Assembly (NCBI RefSeq): GCF_028389875.1
Contig: NC_084663.1
Location: 121,729,801 to 121,793,800, forward strand
Direction: 5' to 3'
DNA: 64,000 nt
DNA from: Rhea pennata
Lineage: Eukaryota; Chordata; Aves; Rheiformes; Rheidae
This document shows positions 51,601 to 63,375 of the stretch, piece after piece (position 1 is the stretch's first letter; every line of letters begins with the position of its first letter). The notes under the pieces were generated by a model that was given only the letters and a program-made list of their open reading frames with translations, searched no databases and was not told where the DNA came from. Both the position numbers and the translations under genes were made by a program.

Positions 51601-54600
51601 TGGTTCTGAAATATAAGTGGCAACTTCATTTCACTTTTTAAAATGTTAATTTGGAGTTATTTTCATTCCATTTCTTATACAGTTGGCAAAACTGGAAACA
51701 TAAGAGCTTTGTAAGAAATAATCAGATTAAAGATCTCGGCTGTGCATTTTATCCATAGTATCACTTGGGGTGACCTTTCTACAATGTTAGTGTCTGTAAC
51801 CCACCCCCAAGCTAATTTTGCTTGCTGTAAACTTGGCTAAATACGTCCACCCAGATAATCGGCTCTTTGGCTAACTGCTGGGTTTAATGCTTTTTAGAAG
51901 TTGTGTTTTCTAAATGCATTTTCACAATCTTTGCATTACTATTCTTTAAAGTAGCTTTAGGACATCAAGCTATTGAATGTAATTTAAATTTTCAATGATA
52001 ATTTTCGGAAAGCTTTTTAAAATGAGTGAATAATTCTGTAATAGTACCTGCCTTCTCAGAACGCATAATACCAATAATGGCTTACACTCCTCTCTATATT
52101 CCGTGGGATTCTTTCAAACATTTACTTGATCATATTGATAATTATGATACTTTCCATTGTTGCTATCAAAGCATGATTATGAAGGAGATTGAAATTAAAA
52201 AAATGACCTTTCTTGGCCCTATTTTTAATTTTTACCTTCCTTTTAAAAGGAAGGATTTCCTTTTAAGCACTCTTGAGTTGTTCTTATTTCATTTCATAGT
52301 TTTATTTTCAGATGTCTCTTTCTAGTCTAAGCAGACAGATGGTGAGCCAGAGAGTAAAATATAAAGGTTCTATATTCAACACAAAGCAATTCAGCAGTCC
52401 AAATGTTAGCCTTCTCTTGCAGGCATCAGCAAAGAAGACATAAATATGGAGAATAAATTGAATAAGAAAAGTGAAAGTGCAAACAAGAGCATGAGATAGA
52501 GAAGGCAAGGAACTAGAGAGTTAAAAATACAAATACCTTGTTTCAGTCACTTTACTTAAACTCTGAAATAAGAGCATAATAAAACTAAAGTCTTGTTTTA
52601 AATGGTAGTCAGTCTCAGGAAGTATGTTCTATATTGTTGTCTCCTTCTGAATCTTTCTCCGTTATTTCCTAGGTTTCTGTCCACTACCTTGTGCATCAGT
52701 GGAATTTCCTCTGCTGGAATGAGATAATGGCATCTTCAAGCTGTTGAAAGAAAGGGGTGAGTAGCTTTCTCACAGCCAGTATTTTGTCTCCTTTAGAAAA
52801 TGGCTTGCAGTGGAAACATTACACCTTTTGATGAAAGTGAAGTCGATGTGTCAAACAGGCTGGTTCTGATTTTGTTTCTATTCTGTTTTGTGTGTGAATA
52901 TAAGAATGTGCGTTATACAGCAAATGTCAGTACTCAAATAAATAAGAATGGACAAATAGCATTAACTACAGTTAGAGGAAAAACTGGTGATTGGAAGATT
53001 CAGTATGGCTAAGTACTTCAAAAGACAGTATATAGGGAAAAAGATTATAAGGAACAATTACATGTTAACAAGTCTGTTGGGTAGTTTCTTCACAACCCTA
53101 AGACAATTAGTTGTTGGTTTATACCCTGGGGCATAACTATTTATATTTCTTATAAACATCTGTTGTAGCTTGTATATCTTAAAAATGATAATACCGGATT
53201 CCAACATCTTACTTGCACCTTATGTTAACATTACTGGGTGGTCCCTTTGCTTTTAATTATGAAGGAATAAGTAGACCAACTGAGGAGTGATGTACGTTAA
53301 GTAATCACTTTGTGTACATGTTTCAGCTCACTGTTAATCTTTTTTTCTCAGATACTCTTAACTTGCCCAAAGTTTCTGTGTTTCTAATTGTGATTGCTCT
53401 CCTTAATTTAGCTTCTTCTTTCTACTGCATCTTACAGGTTTGTACTTATTTTTATTAAAAACTTGATTTTTTTTCCTTTGACTTTGTTTTGCAGAGTTGT
53501 AGTGCTTTTATGAATTCTTTTGCTACAGCTGTTAGTGGAACTTCTGAATGCAATTCATGTATCAGCTTCCAGTTTACATGACTTTAAACATTCCTTTGGA
53601 TTTTCCTCGCATGTTGTTTACAAAATAAATAAAATGAGAGTTAATTTTGCTCTGCATGAAGCAAGCTGGCTGACTCTCTCAGCCTCAGTTTCTTTTTGTT
53701 TTTTGTAACTCTTTGAATTAAATACAAATGCACTGTTTTCCTTCTACTCTCAATTTCTCTCAGGAAGAATAATTGGAATTTTTAAAGCAAAGTTATCCAG
53801 AAACCCTGTGTACTTAGGTCTACTACAGATACCTTAAGCCATATAGTATTAGATATAGCTGCTCTGGTTAAAGATGGTCCTGCTGTGAGTTGATAATCGC
53901 CATGCATGAACCAGAAATTACCACACTAATAGGTCAGCCAAGAGCAGGGGTTGTATGAGTGCACAGCGGTCTGCTGCAGACAAAATCAGCTGGTTTACAT
54001 CATAGCCACCTATAACAGTGGGTTGAACTAGCCTGGCTGACTTTACATAAAAAGGATCAGAAATCATTGACATATTCTTGTGAGCTCAGTAGTAGAACTG
54101 TGGAAATAATTAACTCTGGCAGGCTGGCAGTGATAAACATCTGGGAGCGATAGCAGCTCCAGCTAGCATCATTGTTTATAGAAGGAACGTCCACTTAGGC
54201 TGTGTATCTGCTAACTAAAACTGGAGACTGTATCCTAAGTGAGAATATAAAAGTCAAATGAAAGACACACCTTTTCAGTCATTTTTCTTGAAGTCTAACA
54301 CAGTTTGTTACTACTACTGGATGATGAGGAGATATTTCTCTTTAGTCAACCAAAGTAAATCCTCAGTTAATTGCCTCAGTGCAAATATGTGTTTAGCTCA
54401 GTTTGTTCTTGATTTGCCATAGTTGTCTTCACTGAATTTCATCAGCTGTTATCTTGCTAACAGCTTAATCTTCCTCTCCTGTAATTTTAAGTCAAAAGCA
54501 AAACTCTTATGGGAAATATAGCTGGAAAGGCTAGAATAGCCTATTCTAGATAGGATTAAAGCCCTTTTTTGGTGAAATAATCTATGGATCTAGCTCAAAA

Positions 54601-57600
54601 TTGTGTACCTCTTCCTTCTTTCCTTCCTTCCTACCTGAAATTCTTGCCATGTTTTATCTTCTTCAACAGTTTAAATGCATTACCTTCAGGTCTTGTTGCT
54701 TTCCTCTTCATGTTTTTCTTTGGGTCACTAATACTATTTCACAGATCTGTTAACTTTAAGATACTCTAAAGAGACCATGCTTAAACTCTTTACCTCTTCC
54801 TATTTCCTCATTTCTGATTAAGAGCTTCATCTTTCTCCCACAGCTACAATTTCTTTAGCAGCCATTTATGAGGAACTTCTTAAACCTCTATAATAATCAC
54901 TAAAAAACATTTACTGTTTTTTCCTGTTACTTGATTAATTTGACACATCCAAATGATTTCTGTATATTAAAAGTTCTGTTTTAACTTTGAGGATAATCTG
55001 TTTGTACTTCTGTTATCACAGTAAGAAATAAGATGTATGCCCTTTGGGAGAGAGAAAAGCAGTTTTTGGAAAGATGCTTGCACTTTGCTATCATGGCAAA
55101 TGCTGATTTAAAGTTTAACTTCAAAAGATTGGGAACTATAAAAAAGAATAATTCTGATATACTTCTATCAGAAAGAGCATTTATGTCTTCTCTTGCCTAT
55201 TTTTTTTTTCTTTTTTTGGTGGAGAAATCAGTAAATTTGGGGAGTTTCAAAGAAATAGATACTGATGTAGCAATAGATACTGAATGACAGTTAACTTGAG
55301 CCTATGAAAGCCGTTCGAGCTCAGTGGGGCTCTTCAGCAAATACAGTTCACAGCGGGATTCAAGCTATAAAACCAAGACAAATGTAGCAAGAACTTTTAA
55401 ATGGTTCTTGTTGTTTTTGGTTCCATAATGCAATAGTAAAACACCATAAATGACACTCATGTAGTTTATTTCATGTCATTTAATGTGTTTGGATTAGAAG
55501 CTGTAAAAGAACTCAAGCATTTTTTGAGCTCAATCCCCAGAAAATAGGATAAGGCTCACTTAAGAAGTTTCTGTTTTTATAATGCTTTTTTATTTTGTAT
55601 TTTATTGTTTTTGTTTTCCTTGCAGTGTTTGTGTAAGGTGAGAACATTTTGTTTGCACTTTGTTTTGAGAGGAAAATGTATACAAGAAGCAGGGGCCTTC
55701 AGTGATCGATCTTTTCACTGTTTTCTCATTAATATTAATGGCAACTATGTAGAAGTTGGAGGCAGAATAAAGCTTATATATTTGTGTATGATTAATAGTC
55801 ATGTGACTAAATGACAAAACAAAAGTTCAGTTTTGGCAAAAAAGAAATCATTAATAGGAAACACAAAAAATGAAACCCTGAGTTTTGCAAACCTGAATAA
55901 CTTAAATATGTTTCTCTGGCTGAACTAGGAGTGTAATTAAGCTAAACTAAATCATAGAGCAGCATTTGAGAGAGCAGATCAGACGATTACTAAAATGAAA
56001 AGGTATTTCATGATCCAGTTTTAGGTATTTTTTTTTAAAGTAGGATTAGAATTTATCGTAAGTTATTTAGTGTATAATTTCACATTTTAGAAAGCACACA
56101 CAGCTTACAGTGAGGAAACTGTAAGTCAGGTTGTTGGGGAAAAGTATTGTATATGAAAGGTAAAAGACAAAATGTTAGTGGAAGTATAAAATGCAAGAAA
56201 GATTATTCAGAGTTGTGAAGGTGAGTTAAAAGGAGCTTCATCTTTTCCTAAGAAAATACAAGGATTGTGAAATCCTCTTCACCCCCACTGTGGGGGAGTG
56301 GGTACAGGCAGGCATGGTTGTAGTAGTCTAAGGAGAAAGCTTGTATAAAAATCTGAAAAGGTGTTCTTCATACTAGTGCTAACATGAGGTTAAGGATTAG
56401 GGAAGGGGTTATACTTTGTCTGTCTGTTCTGTCAAGATTTTTGTTCAGTGATAACATAGCTAAGTGTGCATCATGGGGAAATCCAGAAAGACTAGTAAAG
56501 CTGTATGACGGAAAGAATATTAGTGTCTTCCTCACTTCCAGCTTGTGTAAACAAAAAGGAAAAAAATAGAATATTAACATTTTGACTAGAGGTACTTTAA
56601 CTCCATGTACTAATATTTTATTTTTGGTGTACATTAAAAATATGCTCAAACAGCAGAATGTCACAATGTTTCCATGCGTGGGTTTTGGCTTGTGAGGGTA
56701 CAGTTTCTGCCAGGCTGTTCTTAAGAGACTTGTGCCATTTTGAACTAAAAACATTGCAAAGGACTCTCTTCTTACGAGCTATTTTTTGCCTCCAAAACCA
56801 AAAAAAGCCCCATATTCTAGGATGAGTTCCCAGACTGTAGCATACCTTTTATCTAATGCTCCACAAACTACCTGAAGATGGTGCATGCATGTTGTCCACA
56901 GACGGCAACCATGCAAGTGCCTGGCCCGGTGCCAGAACCAAGAGCTGCCCTGTCTGTTCGTGCTGGTGGATCTCAGGGTACTTCTGTGTGCTCAGGATGG
57001 CAGAGGCTCCCACAGAGTAACAGCTTGTTAGCTAGTGAAAGATGATGAAGTAGTCTGTAAAGGAAGCCACAGTTAGAGGGTCATGATGGACTACTCTGAT
57101 CTTAATGCTGTAAAAAAGGGTTTAGCAGTTATGCTTAGGAAACCCATTTTGAATAGTTTTGTACAAATTAAAGCTCAAGGTTTGTCCTGAGGAGTTACAA
57201 CTTGTCTGTGTGCCTGAAACTGTTAGGTAAACAGAGAAGGGAATCTTGAAGCAGACTTCCTAACGTTTCCTAAAGGAAACGTTTTACTTGAGACTATTAT
57301 AATCTATAGGGGAAAACATCAAGAATGTAGAAATTGTTCTTCAAAATGGTCGCACTTGGCAGTTGTATACAATGGTGAAGGGAAGATTTGAAAACAATTG
57401 GAACATTTTGTAGTGATTAAACATATTACCAAAAAAATAGTTTTAGGCTGAGATCTGTAGCTGATGAAAATTCTAATACCTAGTTCTGTGTTACTGACGG
57501 AACTGGAAGAGAGCTGAAAAACTGGAAGAAATTCCTGGATCCAGTCTTTTACAAGGCATGAGCTCTGTCTTTTTTTTTTTTAATAATGAATATTTTTATA

Positions 57601-58548
57601 GTAGCTAAAGCCTTAGGACTCCTACTTGTCAAGGAAAGTGGAGTGCAGTGATAATATTTAACAATAATGGCTTAATGAATTTTGCAGTTTTGGTTTAATG
57701 CCTGATAATCTGCCAAGAAAGAGAAATGTAAGTTGTTAGTTTGATAGATAAACTTTATCTAATGTTACACTAATTCTTTTTTCTCTTTTTTGAACATATT
57801 ACTTGAAAAAAAATTTAACTCATCTAGACCCCAAACTACAGCTAATGTTTAGAGGAAATGCCATACATAAACTGCTTGTATCATAAATACCAGTATAATT
57901 AGCATTTTCAAAGCATCAAGTATCTATAAAAATGAGACTTCTGAATTACTAAGTCATTTTTGAAAATAGATAGTCATTTAGGCCCAGTTGTTTAAAGGTA
58001 GTTAGGCATCGTTCCAGTCTTTGTTGGTGCTTAGATGGCTTAGATAGTAAACTTCGGATTTCAGAATTTATTTGAGACATAGATTTCTGAAGCTATTTTC
58101 AAGCATTTTGGTATATAGGATTCATACTCATAATTAAATAGTATATTTCTGAACACTTCATGTTTGGAGTGGCAGTTGTAGACTAATTATTTCAGTTATC
58201 GTAATGTTCAATATATTGTTAGCCTTTTCAAAACACAGAAACATAAAACAGAAGAGAGCTAAGATTTATGAATGACCTTACAATAAGCTAGTCAGAGTAG
58301 TACAAAAATAAATACTTATCTTTACCTGAAGTTTGTGAATGTATCAAGACCTCATCCTTATAGTAGAAATCTTGAGTTAAAATTTGAAATGGTACAGCAA
58401 ACTCTATGGATGAAACCTGTGATTTCCAACATGGCATTTTTTTCTTGAGAGAATGCACATAACTATTTCATTGTCAATAAACTATTTTTCATCTTTTAAA
58501 ACAGGATTCTAAGTAACTTTTGTAACTGACATCTTTTTTTTTTTTTAG
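41666..58548 (+). other. PKNOX1: PKNOX1 5' introns (gap description)
   Basis: About 17 kb between the CpG-island exon and the ATG exon, interrupted only by the probable UTR exon at 52673-52756. Its first 950 bp are the downstream half of the CpG island. The rest is AT-rich with simple T runs and I recognise no CR1 copy or other gene. It contains a 20-bp perfect palindrome at 52235-52254 and a 9-bp-arm inverted repeat at 57262-57283. Confidence 0.6.
52673..52756 (+). other. PKNOX1: Probable PKNOX1 5'UTR exon 2
   Basis: An 84-nt segment with good splice signals on both sides: pyrimidine-rich CGTTATTTCCTAG|GTTTCTG and GAAAGGG|GTGAGT. It lies between the CpG-island exon and the exon that holds the PKNOX1 ATG. 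It contains two very short upstream ORFs. Mammalian PKNOX1 also has a second non-coding exon, which supports the call; transcript evidence is not available to me. Confidence 0.6.
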
Positions 58549-61500
58549 AATATTTCTTCTCAGTTATGATGATTTGACATAATTAACATTTTATTAACCA
58601 TGATGGCAACACAGACATTAAGTATAGACAACTATCAAGATGGACAACAGGTAAGTATGATTTTTCTTTCTCTATGAATTAATATAATTAGCAAGAGAAA
58701 GATGTAGTGACTTTTCTTTACTGTCTACTTTGACATTATTTAAGTTTCTCATGTTGGTTGTAAAAACAAGATCTTTAAAGTGACAAACTAACATCCTTTA
58801 ATACTTGGACGCTTGTATTAAAGGCTAAGCTAGGCCTTGCATAACTTTGCTTAACTTTCAGAAAATGGTTAGACAAGGAGTTCTTCTTCGGAAGCCTCCC
58901 ATCAGCTTCTTCTGAACCTGATTTGTCCTATGCTGTAATGTTCCTATTTTAAGGAAAGTCAAATGGTTATTCTTAATATTTTCTGAATGGACTTTTGTGC
59001 TCTTGTGCTTTCTGCATTCACAATGACTTTTAGGCAGTGACAGACATGTTGGTCTTAAGCAAGTGAAGTATAAACTTAGTTATCTAGAATTACATGGCAA
59101 TGACTTCATTGGAGTTGCTGCAGTCATGCTGAAGACTGAAAACTGGTAAAATACTTCACTCTACCTCATTAAAAGTAGCAATAAAAATGTTGGTCAGTGA
59201 TCTTTCATGCTTTTATTTCTGTTAAAAACAGCTAGAATAATGAAACACACTCAGGTATGTCTGGTCATGTTTCTTTTTTGTACAACAGGCAGTATATTGC
59301 AACAATTTGCATAACTGAATTAAATTACTGTTAACTGGAGACAAGTCATGCCCTGGCCTGTACTCTGAAGACCCATTTTTCTGTTGCTATGTGTCAGCCC
59401 TAAGCAGTAAGTAGAAGTACTTCTGTCAGCAGATGGCAACAGTGATGAACAGTGAGAAGAATAACAGCAATTATTTCCATCTCATAAACAGATGTTGATC
59501 AGAATGCAGTCTGGGTTTACTTATTTCTGTATGTTTGTTTACAGCTTTTACTGCAATTCTAACTTCTTGTTCTCTTCTCACCTAGGTTACATCTTTTACT
59601 TTATTCCCCCCAAAATACATGCCTTCCCCAGCATGTTGGTTAAAGTAATACTTGCTTTTGTAAAGAACTAGTTGGGAAGAGGGAGTTTTCTTTCCAGTTG
59701 TTTTGTATCTTAAGCTCTCGGTGATACAGATAGGCAGATGATTTTGGTGCCTGTTTCTTCTGTAGTTTGGAAATGCCCCACAAAAAAAGAGCTTGCAGTT
59801 ACAAGGGAACTGTTTCTTTCTTCCAGTAAGATCTCCTCCACTTCAAATTCTGCAGATGTAAGGCTCAACATCTATAATCGCTTAGATGAGTCATCCCCTT
59901 TTATTTTGCTCCTCCTTCCTGTCATTAGCCAAGAAATGAGTTCACTAGTTACATTTTCTTGCAAGCACTCTGGCATAAAAATCATCTGTGCTTGCTGAAG
60001 AAGGTTTTTGCAAAGCAGGATGCTCTGTTGAGTAGGATATTTTGTCACTTATTTAGTTTCCTGTTTAGCTAGAAGGTGGCTTGACCCTGTCAGGTAATAA
60101 AGCACAAGCCTTTCAGTTCCCTCAGTCCCTTGCTGGGACAGTGTAAATTCTTTTTGCTTATGTTGTGTGGAAATAGATGAAATTCTGTCAGCATCAGATT
60201 CTCAGAAGGTTTTGGAGGCCAGCTCTTCTCTCGAGGAGTTGTTCCTGAGAGGTGACAGGATATATTTCATGGGAAAAGAGGGCAGATGAATGCCTTCTGT
60301 ACACTGAGTTCATTTCTGAAGGTGTTGATTCTGAATGCATGGTGATCAGAACATGATCAAAACAAAACTTGTTAGGCTTAAAGTAGAAGAAGATTGCAGT
60401 GACTTGCTATCTTTGCATGGATGTAGCCAGTATTAAAAGGGGAGAAAACTAAGATTGTTTCTTCTGGTTGGTTTGTTTATTTGCTTTTTTGAAGGGAAGT
60501 TATGACTCTCAGGCGGTCAGATTCCTTAGGATACCTTTTAACCTAAAAGATTTTTAATTGGAAGTGATGGAAAATCCATTTGCCAAGCCTTAAAAGCACC
60601 TCCAAAGTATTCCCAGCCCCCTCATGCAATTTAGGATGTGCTAGGTAGAGGCTGTGGCTCTCTGGTGGTGTTCCAGTGCTGGCAGATTGTGTGATGGTGC
60701 TCTGAAATAGATCTGGTGGGAAAAAAATCTGGTTTTGTAGACAAACAGTTGAATCGAGTGCGCGTTGACATCTGGAGGGGTAGAGGGTAAACAGGAAAAA
60801 GTCAGAAGAAGGAAAACAAAAAAACTGTCCCTCAGAAGAGGAAAGAGGAGTGTTCAACTAGAGGCACTGCTAATGGAAAAATAATGTGAAACTTAAGCTG
60901 TTGTTGACTCCAGTATGATAAACAATATTAATGTGAGGTTTTCTTCAGTGCTATCAATGTGACTGTAGAAATACACAACCTTTAAGAAGTTTAATAGGAC
61001 TGTGTATTCTTTTCAGTAATATTTTAAAAATAGGTATATTTTTAAAGTTTTTCAGAGGAATTACTGCTGTTTCTCTCTCCTTTTTTCCTACCTTAATACT
61101 GCAGTTCCTAATTGCTCTGCTTATTTGCAGACCACCAGTCCAGACTGATCGTTTTTCACTCTCATGCAGATTTATTGTTTTATACTGACATCTTTTACAT
61201 GAGGTGATTAAATTTGTTGTGTATGAATATGTGAATTGCATTTAGATAAGCTGGCATACATGTGACTTACAAAAATACTTCTTAAAGGCAATTGCTTAGA
61301 TTTTGTTTCCTCACAAATTGCACAAATGTTTTCATTAAATGAATTTGTAGATGTAGTTACTGTTGTTTCCTCCCATAGCAAGATTTCTAACTTGTTACCT
61401 CAATATGTAAATTTGAGTGCTAAAGCTCAGTAAAAATTACGTTCTTCATCACTGAAAGATTGAGAGAGATAGAGATGGAATATTTTGTTTTTTTGTAAGA

Positions 61501-63375
61501 AAGTGGATATTTTAATGGACAAGAAAAACTAGTTTCAGAATCTCTTTACTTCAGTATCACAATATAATGTACAGTAAGGAAGGAGAAAGAAAACTTGGAG
61601 TAGAAACTTTCCTTCGTGTTGTTTTCATCACAAAGGCTCTTTATGCAGGCATCTTCATAAAGTTTTTGGAGCAATATACTCTAGCCTATTACAAAAGCAG
61701 CCACTTGAGAGACAAAATATTTTAACATTCACTGATATCTGTCATTCACATTTTAAAGCTGTGTGTTGAAACTTGAAGTGACTTTTACCCATCAAAAAGT
61801 GTTAAAGATTTTTAATAGAGTTTTTTTGTTACTGCTTATGTTTTTTGTGCAACTGCGAAGTCATACCAACCTTCTGGCAATTTGGTAGCCCTTTGCTTTG
61901 CTGTTTACTTAGAAAACAGTACACTTATTTTTTACATCAAACATACAGATTTACTAATAACTTATCCTCCTTTTCCTACAGATGCAAGTAGTAACAGAAT
62001 TAAAAACGGAACAAGATCCAAACTGCTCTGAAACTGATGCAGAAGGGGTGAGTCCTGCCCCTGTAGAATCTCAAACTCCAATGGATGCAGACAAGCAGGC
62101 CATTTACAGGTAGTAATGGACTTGTGTTTTGAAGTGTAGAGGATTTTTTTTTTGTTTGTTTGTTTTAATTGGATGATCTCTTGGTCATTTTTCTCAGTTT
62201 GCAGGGAAAGAATCAGATTAAATTAGTTTCTTTATCAGTCTTTGCCCAAGAAAAACTTCCCCTTGTTATAGGATTCGTTACACTTCAGCATAGTATCAAA
62301 GTTATTCTAAATATAGCCACATTTAAGGAGAGAGTGTAGTGTAGCAACTTATTCAGGCTATTGAACTATCATCACTATTTTTCATACTGTAGTTTTTATC
62401 TTAAATGTTGTGTTTAATTTTCATTGTAATTATCAGTCTTTACTCCTTTTTCTTTACGATTGAGAATCTGTTGCCCAGTAGTTAGCTCAAACTGGATTTA
62501 AATGTTGATGTAAAAAAATATTTTGAAATCTTCCAATGTTAAGCACTGTGCTGAGCAGTAAGTGCAGATTTGATGAGATTTCAGTATTCTTTCATTTTAA
62601 TTGCTTTATAAAGTTGTAATTACTGCCAGTGAGCAGGTGAAAACTGAAGCAAAAAGACGTAGCACAAGTCTCAAATAAGTGGATAACAAAATCATAATTC
62701 TGCTCGGAGCCAGCCTAAATGATCGCATAGGAGGTCTCCGCATACACCATATCTACTATTCTCAGTTTTACCAATCCGTAAGGCATTTTGTGATATGTAA
62801 ATAATACCGACATTGTAGAATAAGCGAATTTAATCAGATTTGATAACTTAAATCTAGATTCATCCCATCTGTAACTGTTAAACCCTATTTCTAATACACT
62901 GTATAATATATCTCTTGCTACTCAATTATAGTAAATAAAGAAGTATGCCATAGATTTATAGCTTGGGATTGTTCTATTTAAATATTTATTTTACTGCTTT
63001 ACTTGTATCTAGATTGTACAATAAATGAAAAAACAAACTTTCATCATTTTCTGCTATAGCCAATTGTGTTACTTGCGGTCTTTTCCAAGACTTGTCTTTC
63101 TATTTCTTGCACAACTGACTGTTACCTTGGATGAGATAGATATTTAATTTTTCAGTGGTGTTTGTATAAGTGAAATACTCATACATTTTAACTCTTACTC
63201 TAGGCACCCACTATTTCCCTTGTTAGCGTTATTATTTGAAAAATGTGAACAATCTACACAAGGTTCAGAAGGCACAACTTCTGCTAGTTTTGATGTAGAT
63301 ATTGAAAATTTTGTAAGGAAGCAGGAGAAAGAAGGAAAGCCGTTTTTCTGTGAAGATCCAGAAACTGATAATCTG
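58549..63375 (+). CDS. PKNOX1: PKNOX1 (PREP1), TALE homeodomain protein, N-terminal coding exons (partial)
   Basis: Three-amino-acid-loop-extension homeodomain factor that binds TGACAG-type sites as a dimer with PBX proteins in the nucleus. Three coding exons give the first 117 residues of a protein of about 436 aa: MMATQTLSIDNYQDGQQ, then MQVVTELKTEQDPNCSETDA to KQAIYR, then HPLFPLLALLFEKCEQSTQG to CEDPETDNL. The Leu-rich HPLFPLLALLFEKCE (from residue 61) begins HR1, the Meis/PREP homology region that contacts PBX. Phases (0, 2, 0) and splice sites agree throughout. HR2 and the homeobox lie beyond the right edge. Sequence is almost identical to mammals, so the protein is under strong constraint. 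Confidence 0.97.
58600..58650 (+). CDS. PKNOX1: PKNOX1 first coding exon
   Basis: The exon opens at 58549 after a T13 tract (TTTTTTAG|AATATT); coding starts at the first ATG of ATGATGGCA and gives MMATQTLSIDNYQDGQQ, ending CAACAG|GTAAGT. The preceding part is 5'UTR with a 3-codon upstream ORF at 58566-58577. Either of the two adjacent ATGs could be used. Confidence 0.96.
58651..61981 (+). other. PKNOX1: PKNOX1 intron between first two coding exons (gap description)
   Basis: AT-rich intron. Open frames at 59738-59998 (+) and 60543-60857 (-) lack recognisable homology. No interspersed repeat, RNA gene or extra exon that I can support. Confidence 0.6.
61982..62109 (+). CDS. PKNOX1: PKNOX1 second coding exon
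   Basis: After TTTTCCTACAG it encodes MQVVTELKTEQDPNCSETDA, EGVSPAPVESQTPMDADKQA and IYR (last codon split); donor TTACAG|GTAGTA. Acidic, Pro/Ser-containing N-terminal linker before HR1. Confidence 0.97.
62110..63203 (+). other. PKNOX1: PKNOX1 intron between second and third coding exons (gap description)
   Basis: AT-rich intron of 1.1 kb. I see nothing else in it. Confidence 0.6.
63204..63375 (+). CDS. PKNOX1: PKNOX1 third coding exon (start of HR1)
   Basis: Acceptor ACTCTAG|GCACCC. Fifty-seven full codons from HPLFPLLALLFEKCE through SFDVDIENFVRKQEKEGKPF to FCEDPETDNL; donor AATCTG|GTAAGT. It carries the first half of the PBX-interacting HR1 region. The next exon (MVKAIQVLR in mammals) is not seen before 64000. 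Confidence 0.97.
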
